A stretch of 64,000 nucleotides of DNA from Struthio camelus. Its lineage: Eukaryota; Chordata; Aves; Struthioniformes; Struthionidae. Shown one piece after another: positions 40,503-54,000 of this stretch. Positions within the stretch are counted from its first letter, which is position 1, and each line of letters opens with the position of its first letter. The notes below the pieces were generated by a model. That model did no database searches. It was given only the letters and a program-made list of their open reading frames with translations, and was not told the DNA's origin. Location: positions 4,042,501-4,106,500 of the forward strand of contig NC_090981.1 in assembly GCF_040807025.1 (NCBI RefSeq). The letters run 5' to 3'. A program made the position numbers and the translations under genes.

Positions 40503-41576
40503 GTGACCCTGCTTGAGCAGGGGGGTTGGACTAGATGATCTCCAGAGGTCCCTTCCAACCTCAACCGTGCTGTGATTCTGTGATTCTGTGATGGGAAGGA
40601 GGCTTTTGAGCCAGATGTCCAGGCAGCTCTATAGCAGTCAGTACACTGGGTGCAGACCCAAGGGAACTGGTGAATATAAGCCGCCTGCCTGAACTAAAAA
40701 ACCTTCCGTCCTGAAATCACAACAAATTTTCATCACAGATTGTCAAGCATAGGCATCGGCAGCCAGACAGATGGGAACAAACCAGAGCCATCAGCCATCT
40801 TAGCAGGACACTTTTACCAAGCTTGTAAATCCAGGGTGAATTATGCCAGTGCTCCTCTGTACAGCCACTGCTCATCCGCATATGCTTTGGTCACTCGTGT
40901 GAAGCTGCATTGCCCAGCATTTGGCAATGGAGCCCCAGGTTTTAGGTCTGTTCATTGTACATAAGCCCTTTCTATGTCTTTCTTTTTCTAGCCTTGGAGC
41001 ATGGAAGGCTCAAAAAAAGTTATCACCACTCAACATAGAATCATGCCTGAAGCTAATGTCCCACTAGCTTTACATCAGCATAACTTCACTGAGTTTAGTC
41101 ACGTTACTGTTAGCCTAACCCAGCAGGAGAACAAGGTCAGGCTTTTATAATAAAAGTGATTTACATTTTAGGCATGTTTTTAGGTATTTGGATTGCATGT
41201 GTTTTCACAGTTTGCAAATATTTTAACACCTTTTGTGCTCAAAAATTTGCAGATCAGTGGAGGATGAAGGACTGTTTGGCACTTGTCCATCAATTCCCAT
41301 CTTCATTCTGTTGTAAAACTTATTAACAATAGTCAAATCAGAAGCTTATTTGCTTTGGACAAGTCCACCCTCTAAATGATGTCTGGCATGACCAAATCTA
41401 CATCTGTGTCATTTGTGATTGTTTTGTTTCAGGCATATCTATGCCTGTGGCAGTGAAACAATGTCTTTCACTTCTTGGAGATGATAAAACAGTGGAATAT
41501 AATACAATATTGTTATTAAACTTCTTGCAGGATGAAACAACCTCTTGAAGCAAACTACATATGTATTGCACCACAG

Positions 41577-41598
41577 TGATAAAATGCACATTTTATCA
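41577..41598. repeat. Perfect inverted repeat, 10-base arms, 2-base loop
   Basis: The arms TGATAAAATG and CATTTTATCA flank CA. A further pairing ATGTAT/ATACAT lies just outside, with a 10-base bulge on the left. The block is cruciform-prone; no function is known. Confidence 0.9.
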
Positions 41599-43461
41599 TA
41601 CATATACAGAATAAAATATACAAGTAATCTTAACTTGATATATGTTGTAAAATAAGTTAAGCAGCAAACATCAGTCAGATGTTTCTGCTGCTCTGAAGGA
41701 AGAAGTATTTAGCATGGTCACTAAGCTAAGAAATAATGAAAACATTTAGCACATGCTCTAGGGAGGTTAACTGTAAGCTGGGTTTTCATTAAGGGAGAGA
41801 AAATGTTTAAATGTTCAATTTTCGATGAAACACTTTCATAACTGAATCTGGGAATAAGTACTCTAGGAAGATTCTAGGCATGACACTACTAAATTTGTTG
41901 CCAAGCAACAAATCTCTAGCTCCAAAGTTCATAATCATGTTCCTGCAAAAAATTTTAAATAGAAAAGTGTCCCCCAAAACAAAAGTAAGGGATGAGTCTC
42001 TGACAGTTGTAAAATAATGCAGCAGACAATTTAACAGGAAATGCTTTAGCTATTATGTTACTTTTTACAACATATGCTCTTGCAACTGAAAAGGACAGCT
42101 CCAGAGCAGTCAGAAAAATGCCTGAGTTTTATGAAGTGTCAGATATTGAAGTTATAGGATGAGACTACTGGAATGCAACATCGTTCAGACCACAGAGCTA
42201 TATGGAGAGGACTGACTGGCTCTGCAGTGGGTTGTTCACTCCGATGTCCTGAATGGGACTGTCAGGAGGGCCAAGGACAGGTGAGCAACTATCTGTGCTT
42301 CTACCTTACTTTCTTAAAGTTGCCTTGGAATTTGTTGTGTCTGACTTTTTTTTTTAATAAAAAAATTGAGTTGACTGTGAGGGAATCTATTTGCAGCTCA
42401 TGGTGAGCTTGAATCACAGCTTTCTGAGCTGGGAAAAGAACCTGTCACATCATAAAGATCTATTTTCTATTTTTCGGTACAAATGAAGCCAGTTTTTCTC
42501 AAGGGCTGCCTTTCTAATAGTTGCTATCTTTGAAGACAGCAATGTGCCTGAATAAAAGAGAACTTCTGATGTTTTCCTCTGTGGATGATTACCTGTAATG
42601 AAGCTGAAGAAGAGATTTTACTGGTCAAAGATGTTACATTTAGCTGACTGTGCAGTTATTGTTTGGGGTGGGTTTTTATTACCTTTACGAACTCTGTTGT
42701 TTCAGTGGGTTTGAGACTTCTCCAAAGACACCTGCTTTACCAGAAAAGTGTTGCTCAAGTTGACTGCTCAAACCAGCTATTTTTCTGTGGTAGAGGAACT
42801 TCTGCACTGAAAGAAGTTTTGGTGCTCTTAGGTGGGCAAGGAGACTGAATTAATATTGACTAAATCCAAGAGATTTATTAAGACTGTTTAGTCAGCTGGC
42901 ATGCATTGCTACCTGATTTGCATTTTAACATGTTGTTCTTTGTAATTAACTGTCATTGTCAAGAGTACTATAGAGATTCCATTACATTGCTTCACTGATA
43001 ATTGAGACATCAACAGCTGTAATGTTCCTGTAGGAATTTTGGTATATACATGACTGATCCTCAGCACTTCTTCTATTATGTTTTCTTTCAAACGGCATTA
43101 ATAAACTCCTTCAAAACTAGACTTATTGAATGAGTCAACTTAAATGAGTTATCTTTCAGCCTTTTTTTAAATATAAATGCATTTATTCTTGCAAACATGA
43201 TAAATGAATGTAGTACCTATTATAACTGCTATATAACAGACTATTAGAAAATGCATAGTAAAAGTTCACCTCTTTGACTTCTTCTACATCTGCTATTTCC
43301 ATTTATGAAGATTTGTTGAATTCAAAACCCAACTTTCATGGCTGAATTCCCTCATATCTTCTCAGGTTACTTGAAAGAGTGCATTAGTTAATAATCTAAT
43401 ATTGCTGGTTCATTACTGTCCATAGAGTACTTTGAATATGCGAAATGCTGTGCAAGTAGCA

Positions 43462-43491
43462 TTTGCCAGGACAGTATTTGCCAAGACAGTA
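43462..43491. repeat. 15-base tandem repeat, two units
   Basis: Two units of TTTGCCARGACAGTA differ at one base. A partial third unit (TTTG) follows. Confidence 0.9.
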
Positions 43492-46400
43492 TTTGTAAAT
43501 ATTCTCCCTTTGAATAAAGGAAAATTAAGTAATTTAGGGGACGGTTCTGATTTAATTTACATCCATACTTATCAAAGCCAGAATGACAGTGGAATCATTT
43601 CCAATTATAGCATGCGTAATCAGGATTAGGCACTTAGGCTTTGTGGTAGTGAAAGCAGATGTCGTTGAAGTTATATTATCAAAAGTGGTTTGGTCAGATT
43701 CCTAAACTTTAATCATCAAATAGATTTTTTTTCATTATCTGAGAAATTTCTTGCAGTTTAGTTTTCAGTTATTGGTATCACTTTTCAGATGATATCTGAA
43801 ACTATAGCTCAATCTCATAGAGATAATCACTATTTATTTTACAAAGAGCTATGCTCAATAATTGCAACTGTTTTTCTTTTGAGGCTACTTCTATCTTTCT
43901 GAAAGTCCTTCTATTTTCCCACTTCAGGTATCGTTACTTTAATGAACACTCCTGGTGTTCTAACAGTAGCTCAAACAAAGCTCAGCAATTATTCCTCTGG
44001 TTATCTTTTGTTATACAGTGGGGGTTGTAGCAAAAAAGGGAGTGAAGAGTGTCCTTTGTTCCATTTGAGAGTGTTTTAAACTGGGTCTGTTCCAGCTGTG
44101 AATCTGGTGTGACAAGGCAGTCAGTACCAAAACGTGGAGGATGTAAGGTATTAACGTCTGAGCTAAGAAATATTTACTAAAGAAAAGGCCAGACTCCAGT
44201 TCCAGTTGTGTTGTTGGCATTGTTACAGGACACAGTGAAGAGCTGTCGGCCTCTGTGTGTGCCTCTAATGCTGGGGACCGATCAAGAAGTTTTCAAACTT
44301 TCGCTAGGCTTTAAAAAAAGAAAATCAGAATAGCAAAAGAAGAAATTCATATAGTTATTTTAGAAATGTTAATATGAATTAGAAATAAAAAAATGTGGCA
44401 ATGCATTCAATATATTTAAGCAAATTAGTTAACATCTACATAACATGTCCAAAGACAAGTTTTTCTGTTTTACATCCACTACCAGGACCAAGTGGTCAGT
44501 TTACAGTTTTGCAGAATACATTTTAGAATAAAGATTTATTGCAGAAAGAATTGAGAATAATTGATGATTGACTTGTTATAGGGCTTCATAAAATACTTAA
44601 AAATTGGACTAGCCTTCCAAAATCCTGCACAGTAAATATTACTTAAGCAAGGCTTGCACATAGCTTCATTAACTATTAAGACATCAGGGAAGGCTGGATA
44701 AGAGTTGCCTAGCATTTAAATATAAAAATTGAGTTCTTTTTTTTTAAATGTAGTCATAATCTTAACAAGAACATCTACCTTGAGTGATTTTTGTTGCTTG
44801 TTTTTCTGCTCCCACTGTTCAACAGAAGTTGGGATCACTTCCTGGAAAATACATTTTTCTGGAAGTTTAAATATGTCCTGTAACTATTTATCACTTTAAT
44901 GGGGAGCTGGCACCACCAGAGTCCTATTCTTCTCTTTCTTCCCACTGTAACACTCACATCTAATAAGCAATTTCAGACTGTAACTGCTTCATCAGAAAGA
45001 CTTCCTTTATTCTCAAAGTCTGTTATTAGAATGTCTCACGTTTTTTTTTAATCATCATTTCTTCTTCCTTACATTTGGGGCTATTTGTATACATATAATA
45101 AAAATCTCTATTCATTATATATATTTTTTCATTCTATTGAATTTGTACATTTAAATGAGCTTATGAATGAGCTACCTCATTTTCTGTTTCACTGTGGGTG
45201 TTGAAATTGAAGAGGTTTGTGTATCTTGATATTCTTTTTTCTACTGAGTTTATGTGAGAGCTGCTGTCTTAAGACAGAATTAAATCTGAAATGTCTCTTG
45301 CCTCCTTCCTATGCAAATTTTATACTCATCCTCACAGAAGAAATTAAGAGAGGGTACATTTGGAATAAAAATATATTCCCAGAATTGTTAAATTTTGAAA
45401 AAGCTGTGTACCAAGAAATTCATAAGTGCTACTGATCTTTGACTTCCTTATCCTTTCCAAACTATTTTGGGTTCTTTACAAAACTGAATGAAAGTAATTT
45501 GCTTATTCTCATCAAGGTAATTCTGAATTCTATTTAATTATTGCTGATTAGTTGTGGAATATTGCAAACAGAATTTGATTTATTATGTACTGATTAGCTT
45601 ACTTGGATTATTTTGTATATTAAAATAGCTGATTGATCAGTTAGGTTTTGATTTACAGGTTCTAATACCTTATCTCATTAGTTTTCATTTTCAGTATTTG
45701 CTTTTCATTCTTTTACTGCATACTTTTCTAAAGTTGCATACTTTTCCAAAGTTTCTCTTTTCCAGTAATGTTAAAATATACATTGATATTCATTAAATTA
45801 ATCAAATTAGTGTAGCAAGTGGACATGCAAACTTTCTCTAATATCTAATATCTAATCTAATATCCAATGTCTGTAAATTTATTTCTTCAGTCATATGAGA
45901 AATAGGTGAATCCTGAATGAGCACTGGTTTAATAAAACATTCCACAATACTTCACACAACACTAACCAGAACCAAGGGCAGACCAGAAGCGGGTGGCTAA
46001 AACTGAATTCTTGCATATGTTTTCAAGTATATGCACACATATGAAACAGAAGTTGGGATCTCAGGGAAACAAGGAGCTTCTCTTAATACATCATTGCAGC
46101 TTAAATAGGTAATACCCGTTTGCTCTACTTAAGTGGAAGATTTCAAAATGCAAAGCAACCATTTGGCTGATGGAGACCTCTAAAGAATAGAAGCCAAGAA
46201 TTATATCAAAGTACTAATTATATCCAAGGTGAAATCTTAAAAAAGATAAGAGATTCTATGGGCAGCCTTGTCCTCCACTAAATTGTATTCAGTAAATCGT
46301 CTTTGTCCGAAAGCATATAATAAAATATAACCCATGGACTTTTGATCTCAATAACAACTAAAGGTAAAATTCATTCAACTTTAAAGTCCAGGTTTTCAGA

Positions 46401-49400
46401 GGGTATGTAAATAGAAAGGTGATATTGGCTTACCTGACTGAACAAGGACCATGTCTTCTTATGGAAGATCCTTCACAAAATCCTGAAGGTCATTTTAACC
46501 CAGAACACCCAGTACTACAGTACTTGCCAAAGAACAAACCTTATGGCTAATCTGCTATATTTTTCTTACAGTTCTAAGCACCAAACCTTCAGGTTTGTGC
46601 ATTTCCTTACAGTCTTATTCACTTCAATATGACATTCTGTACTGCTGAATTGCAGTCAAATCTCTGGAGACTATGACAGGAAGACAACAAGAAAGAAAGA
46701 GGTAAAATACAGATAATTAGCTCATTACATGAGATTTGCAATGTGCAGTAGCAAAGATTTTGAAATGTTATAAATCTTGTTGCATTCATACGACTGAGAA
46801 AAAATTAAAGCATCACGAAAGCTTCATGAAAGAAGCAATTTTTATTTAAGAAATCCTTTTGAATGGAAAACATCAACCAATTGCAAAAGCCACCCTTTTC
46901 ATGGCCCTCACATTAGAAGATTATCCTTTAACATCCATTCTCTACTCACACGGAAGATGAAAGTTAAATGAGAAAACTAATATCTGTCATCAAACAGGTG
47001 ATAAGAAATAAATGATAAATTAGGCATGACAAGTTATGTTTGCTAATGCCATTTACTCTTCTTCCAGTCTAAAATGCTCCTATCATGCTTTATTTTACTG
47101 CTTGCAGCAGCATTGCGAAATACCGCTGGCTCCAGCGATTTGCTAACGCAGAAAAGGAGAAAGGGGGCCACAAGTTGGGAAGGTTCACACATGAAGATTG
47201 TCCTGTCACCAACAAAATTTCTTACACAATTGTTCATCAGATCAGAGTGGCTCTTATATCTGTGCCTTTGTGTATAATTTTGCTTAAAACTACCAGTTTT
47301 TTATCATGAGGAGTTATTCACTTTTTTAAGGAATCATATGGTATGGCAGAAGAGAGTCTAAAGGAGGCAAATGAAGAGCCACTGCTTTTAAGGAAGGGTT
47401 CAGTGAATTCTGAATTCATAGGGATCTAGATCCAGCGTACTCTAGAAAAACAAGCCTGACTCAGGAGTTTTCATCAGCTTCATCTTGCTCAGCCCTTTTA
47501 AGGACCTTCTTGCATTTCTGGGCTATTGGAACATTCTTTTCCAGAAATTCAGAATGGAAGATGAACCATATGGTAGCTATTCAAAATATTTTTATCTTTT
47601 TTTGTAGGAGTCTTGATTGTACACTATATACCTTGACATTTCATCTGAATGTTATTCTTCACTCTTTCACAGTTGCTTACTGTGATTGTCTTTCTTGTAT
47701 CTGCTTGAGAAATGTCTAGAACCCTATTCAAGACTATACAGACACAGCACAACTGTAAAGCTACCTCTGTGTGTTGATATGTAGCTTAAATACTGCCTAT
47801 ATTTAGAAGAGATATCTAGAAACCATGCTCTTAGCCAGATCTTTACATAAATAATACATCAGTGAAGTGATACTGATGTAGTGGTGGTGTGATGAATTTA
47901 ACTGCAATTTAAGCTCAGGTGATAATATAAATAAGAATGAACTTTGTTCTTCATCTGCTAAGAGTAAAACTATATCAGTGTTTTATCTGAACAATGTCTG
48001 GGAGTTCCTTAATCTTCTCATAAAGCAATTTCATGTTCACAGACTGTTAATGATTTACTTTCCTTGCTCTACTGTCTTCTGCATCTGCTTTTCATTATAC
48101 CACTAAGGGCTATAAAGTTTTGCACTGATTTCAGCTCACAATGTGATACATTTCCAGACTCAAACTCAGCATAAGTCTTGTCTGTGCATCTTTATTGCAT
48201 GTTTGCTAAATGAGTTGAATAATGGCATTATTCAAACTTTTAAAAAATAAAACTTCATAAAAAATACAATAGCACCACTGTGTTACTCCATTTTTCTAAG
48301 TATAGTAGTGGATTTAGTATAAAATTAGTATAACTTTATGGTGAATTAGAAACCTTACAGGAGATCTGTGGCAGAACAAAATAAATAAGAAACTAAGATA
48401 ATGAGATACCTAGAAGTCAATAGAAACTTGGATGCCTGCAACACCAGCTTTTTGAAGACATTGTTGAAGATTTAAGTAATCTGTGCTTAAACACTGAAGT
48501 TAAACATCCACTACCGCTTAACTTGCAGCCATGCAACCTTGGGCTCTAGTCTTTCAAGATTGCAAAACCTGAGCAGCCTCAGTGATAACAAGACCTTGAC
48601 TGGAAGGTTTCAAAGGGAAGAAACTGACTGCTGCAGTATTTCTTCTCTGAGTGCCTGGCTAGATGTCACTCCTCCAAGAAAGATGAAAAGTAGGATATAG
48701 GGAATCTTTTTCTTTCTTTCTTGCATAGTGGCTAGGAGTAACCAAAATGTAAGGGCAAGTACTTCATTTCAATACTCTGTATTGCACTTTACTCAGGAAT
48801 ACTTACAGTATGACTAGGTGTATTTGAACTAGTTAAAGGATAAAAACCTTGGACGACAGCCAGTGAGGATGCATTAGATGAGACTTCAGGAAAGGCTAGG
48901 TGACACAGCAAGCACCACAGTGTGCTTTTACAACCTACTGTGACACTTTTGCCAGTATGACTGCAGAACTAACTAACGTTTACTTGGACACATCTGCTTA
49001 TACTTCCAGTATGTATTTTCAGGACAGTATAGGAATATTTTAAGGTACACAATAAAGAGCTAAGGGGTCACAATGGACAAGGGGCTGGCTGAATACCAAG
49101 GAAGAAGTATGTTGTACCTTTTGAAGCATTAGAGCTGTATTTCTAGATTGTGGGGGGAAATTAACCTGAGGCAGAATTCCTCCTGAAGAGCTCTCCACAT
49201 ACACTGCAGTGGTCTAATTAGGAACTTTTTGGCAAAAATAAAAAGAATGTCAGTCAAAATGCTGTTTTATCGAGGAAAAAGAAAAGAAAAATATCATGCC
49301 TGGACTCCTGACTGCTGGCTTGCAGGAGAGCTCAGACTTCCGTGGACTGTACCTCCAAGACCCCTGTAAAAGCTGAGGCACTAAATGAGGCTTTTTGAAA

Positions 49401-50512
49401 GTCCTGGCCCTTGGGACTTCAGTCCAAGATTTCAGTAAGGGGACTCAGTATTTAACTACCTGGAGCATGGAGAATTTGAAGGATGGGTAATTCCCTCTCC
49501 TTCCTTGATTTTCACCACTGTATATCATTCCTACCCCTCAGCTTATTCTGACTGAACACAAAATGGAGCAATTCACAGTTTATTCTGAATGATACACTCT
49601 ACCAAAACCCAGACTTCCTTTTCATAACCGCCAGGCTATGTCACCACTCCTAAAGTCATCTACCCCAGAGAAGCCATTCCCTTGGCCCCTAGGTTTAAAT
49701 GATACAGAGTGGTTTCTGACCCCACCACTTAAGACTAGTCTTCGAAGTGCAGAGGGGCTCAATCCACACCGTGTAGCACTAGAATGGCTCCCCCACGCCC
49801 TTAAGGTGCAGTTTTCTATGTATGTGGTCTCAGACCATACTTTATGAAATAATTTGAGGCTGTTTTTCAGTTTTCCAAGAGTGTCTGTGGCATGAAAGAT
49901 GTCAAGAAGGAACAAAGCCCACTGGAATACTGCTGAAGGTGGGATTTCTTCAGAATTTTTGTAAGTATTGTTCCTGGAAAGAGGTATTCCTGACCCCACC
50001 TGGATTTTGTGTCAGAGGCAGTTTGGTGGTTCACTTTAAAGGAGAGACTGGAAGCAAACTAACAAGTGCAGTGGACCAGGTTCTCCCAGTAAATCAGAGA
50101 GCTCTTTGGCAGTGTAGATGCACCCAAAGAGATTGCTTCTGAACCACTGATATTTCCAAGTTAAACTTACTTTATTATGGACTCTAGATGTCTTTTACCT
50201 CACCATACATCCATTTCTCAACACAGCTTTCTCATATGACATTGAAATACTTATTTCAGAATATTAAAACCTTGCCTCACAAACATTTAACCATGAGGAT
50301 TGCTAATGAAATGATTAATCTGTCTGGTTTCTCATGGTCAGTAATCTTTTAATGAACTGACTGCCATTCACTCATTTAACCTTCAATGAGAAGCTGGCAA
50401 AACTGAGCACATATTTGAACAGACTCAAAAATGATCGTGATGCAACGGAAAGGACTATTCAATGATTAAAACTACCGGTTAGTTCCCAAATCCTTTTGCT
50501 GAATGTCAGCAT

Positions 50513-50584
50513 CAGCAATGATGGGAGCCACCAGCAGCAGAAGGGGTACCACTGCTGGTAATTGCAGCTCCCAACCCTGTGCTG
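50513..50584. repeat. Imperfect hairpin of about 72 bases, pre-miRNA sized
   Basis: Three nested stems can be read: CAGCA (50513-50517) with TGCTG (50580-50584), TGGGAGC (50522-50528) with GCTCCCA (50567-50573), and ACCAGCAG (50530-50537) with CTGCTGGT (50552-50559). The terminal loop is 14 bases. The internal loops are asymmetric, the largest being 1 against 7 bases. The size is near that of a miRNA precursor, but the outer stem is short and no miRNA seed was recognised. Confidence 0.6.
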
Positions 50585-50611
50585 GAACAGGTATCACTGG
50601 AGTGGCTGGGA

Positions 50612-50795
50612 ACAAGATCTGAACTCCTAACTCCTTGTAGATGTAGCATCTTGCTCCCTCTCACTCCATGAAAACTGCTATTCTATAGATATCTATATGG
50701 ACACCATCTATTTATCCTTATATCTAAGTAGTAATAGTGGATCCATCTTCATTCCCTGCTCTTGTTGTACAAGGAGTTAGAAGTTCAGATCTTGT
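50612..50795. repeat. Long inverted repeat: 28-base arms, one mismatch, 128-base spacer
   Basis: The left arm is 50612-50639 and the right arm 50768-50795. The arms are reverse complements except at one position (C in the left arm, A in the right where G would pair). Outside the arms one more G pair is possible with a one-base slip. The high identity argues for a recent origin. It could be a small non-autonomous DNA element or a local inverted duplication. I saw no convincing target-site duplication. Confidence 0.85.
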
Positions 50796-51009
50796 CCTGT
50801 CTTTACCAGACAAATGATGAATATTTTGGTATGTTCAGGTTCATTATCTTCTCCTTGAAAAAGTGAATAAGCATTCATTCATTCAGCATACATTCTAAAT
50901 ACATTTTTCTATTTTGAGGGTAAGAAAATGAAAATATTTTTTCTTAAAAATTTTTTTTGTTTACATATTTGGAGGATTTTAGCATTGTCTATTAAGAGAA
51001 AAGTTTTAA

Positions 51010-51064
51010 GTGAACTTCTGAAGAGACAAAGACAGAAAAATACATGCATAAACTGAAATTAAAA
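51010..51064 (+). repeat. Diverged dispersed repeat, copy A
   Basis: About 55 bases share a long near-identical core (TGAACTTCTGAAG, then ACAAAGACAGAAAAA, then TGAAATTAAA) with 55226-55280 in the same orientation. It is not a family I can name. The flanks do not align by eye. Confidence 0.75.
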
Positions 51065-54000
51065 GGAAAAAAACCCTTAAATGAATGCACTTTCATTTCT
51101 ATAAGTCTAATCTAGTTTTTCTTCTGAAAGTTTTATGTACTCACCAGCATTTGGAATACAGTTTTTAAAACAGTAAGATAATTTAAACACAACAGAATAC
51201 TATAAAATTTTTCCTGTTAGAAGAGGATGAGTTAGTAGATTCCATTAAACTCAGGCAGGTTAGGAATAAGTAAATTAGGACATATGCAAGAAAGAAAAGG
51301 GAATATAGCTTTATTGTATAGAGTGAGTGAGTGAAAAGTCACAAGGCAACGTAATCATGACTTTTCACACAGAGTAAATAGAAGAAACAATAAAGCTCAG
51401 TTGTGAGAACAGATGGGTGAAACAATAAAAGCCACCACAATTTAAACACGTGGAGAGTGTGAGTGGAAACTGAGTGATGTGGCCTAAACACTGATATATA
51501 AATGCAATAGCAAAGGTGCTGCTTAATGGAGCTTTGTGGCAAAACTATTCCCAGCTTTCTTTCAAAGAAAGAGCTAAGAGATTCAGGACAAAATGCTGCC
51601 CGAAAGAAGCAAGGAATTGTGAGTAAAGGAACAATTATTTACTTAAATGCTAAAGGGAACAGCACATATATGCAGCTTTTGTAGATATTCACAATGGCTT
51701 TGAAGAAATTGCTGCTTCTGTCTTCAGGTTTTCCACCCAATGGAAAACATGAACAAAACAAAAAAAACAATTGTTGAATTCTGAGAAATGGATAACTGTT
51801 CAGATTTGCAAGAGGCAACAGTATTGCAGGAGAAAAAAAATAAAAGGTGAGAGAAACAATAGAGATTCTTGGAAGTCAGCACAAGGGAATCTGAAGATGA
51901 AATGGCCACTGTGCATCAATATGAAAAGTCATCTGTTAGTAACAGCACAGTGTTCAGACCTCATCTAAGAGTATTTTATCTACTTGTTGTCATCAACACT
52001 TCATCAGTGCTGCTATCAGCAGCAGATATTTCAGAACATTATGCTTTGGCCTTGTATTTTCCATATTCACAAAATCATGAATGTTAGATAAAATTCAGAA
52101 AAGGAAGGAAATTTATTTTATTCCTACCACAGAAGACACATTGTAGAAATACAGTGATATATAATCTGAAATCACTGAAATACAGTGAGATATAAATATG
52201 ACTGGTTTTGCCTGGAGGGCTACAACAATGTTTTGATATATAAACACTGTTTAATCTTGTTAAATCAGAATAATAGATGATTGTACCTGTGTAAAGTAGA
52301 TGATAAACACTACCAAGGTGAAATCGCAAATATTCTTTATCTACCATATCAAAGAGCAAGATGGATGATGTCTGATGTAAAATATTTAATGCAGATTTTT
52401 ATCAATAACTTGAATATAGTTGACAGCTAGACATGTTCTTTGTATTGAACTAGTACTCCCTCCTTATAGTGCAGAACTGTCTTATGTATTTCATCCTTTA
52501 CTATTATTTTTCTTATCTATCTATCTTTACTCAAAATACTGGGGCTTCTACACTTTAAGGTATTTTCTACAAGCAGATAAATCTCAATATCATGACAATG
52601 ATTTGGGGACTTTCTCATGGTCCATTTTTTTCCTGCATCAGCATCAGCAGCACATGGGATATGAGGTTAGCAAGGAAACCGAAACACTGATGAGAAAAAA
52701 ACCATATATGGAAAAAAAAACATAGCTGTGCTGTCCAGAGAAGAGGTCAGTTACATTAGCTAGGAGCCAAAGAAAAGTTAAGTTTACTACTTTCTGTTTT
52801 CATCTAACACCAAAAAGGAAGTATCAAAGAAAACCATCAAAATTCACAGAACAATAATTGGCATTAAAAGTGTGGCAGGCCAAAAAAAAAACCAACAGTT
52901 AGTTGCTTGAAAGGATCAATTGCACCTCCTTGTGGTATACCAAAAAAGTTATCAGTCTTTGACTCGGCTGATTTTTACTAAATTGAGACAATTAAGGTAA
53001 TTCTATTTGAATATACCCTGGAGATTACATAAGGAAAAAAAACATCAAATACATCTATTTAGAAATGTTTCTTATTCTGTGTCTATGTACAAGGCCCTGA
53101 AGCAGATCACTGCAAAAATGACATTAAATAGGCATCTATAATTACTGGCCATAGGAATCTGGCTACAGGAAGATCTATGAGGCTTTTGACCAGTACCAGT
53201 GCATCAAAATCAACAGTCAAATATTGTCACTATTACATAAAATTATGACCCAAAGTTGGTCACATTCCTACCCTGGCTACTGTTGACCCAATTTAGGCCC
53301 CTGTGTTAGTTTTTTCTGCTCTCAAATATCCTATAGTAGACTCTTTTGCTAGAGAGAGTTTCCAATATACTCACAGCCACAGAGGACTTTGTAGCACTTG
53401 AGGTTACCTTTGGGCTGCACATGCATCCCCTAGATGTTCAGTTCGTGATTGTACCTTGCCCATCCTTCCATGCAGTCATGCTTTTGGTACCGTCTTGCCC
53501 TCCACGCTTTGGGCAAAACAAGGATGTATTGTTACTCTCCATCTGTCTTGGATGCACCATGGGGTGCAGATCCTGAGCAATATTCAGCAAACCAAGTATG
53601 TATTTCCCTGGAATTGTGTGGGGAGTGTCATTTTATTGGCAGTCACCTTGGGAAGCTAAACATCAAAGTGCTATAGATTTACCAAAAAAACCCACAAAAC
53701 AATCCAACCAAACAAACAAAAAAAAACCAACCCAAACCTAAGAAATCCCAATTGCTCAAAAGGCAGATCAAAAAAAAAAAAGAAGCTTTGAAGTTCAACT
53801 CTGATGTATCTGGAGGCTGGGAGCTGCTGGTACAACCACAGCAAATTTATCTGTGTTTCTATTTACTTGTTCCACCCAAGTCTGTACCACTTGCTTTGGG
53901 TCTCAGACTCTTCTTTAATAGGATTATCTCCATTAGAGATGGCATGTGTACATAAATATACAGAGTTGTAAACCTTTAATATATTCTTGGTTTGAGTAAT

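Larger units (their letters stand above)
39434..40592 (+). mobile_element. CR1 LINE, 5'-truncated with large internal deletion
   Basis: Homology starts near 39434 within the ORF2 reverse transcriptase and ends at 40592 in three copies of the ATTCTGTG-like octamer, the CR1 3' end. 5' truncation is normal for CR1. The middle of the RT is missing: the text passes directly at about 39665 from the SCLTNL block to the segment just before the second catalytic motif. The 3' 800 bases are nearly the same as the copy at 1-816 and in the same orientation, so both belong to a young subfamily. A 3-base in-frame loss distinguishes it (GTGGACAAG here, GTGGACAACAAG there, near 39932). Confidence 0.95.

Noticed and set aside
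49622..49999. 125-codon minus-strand open frame
   Set aside because: No family resemblance, no intron signals or CpG-rich start.
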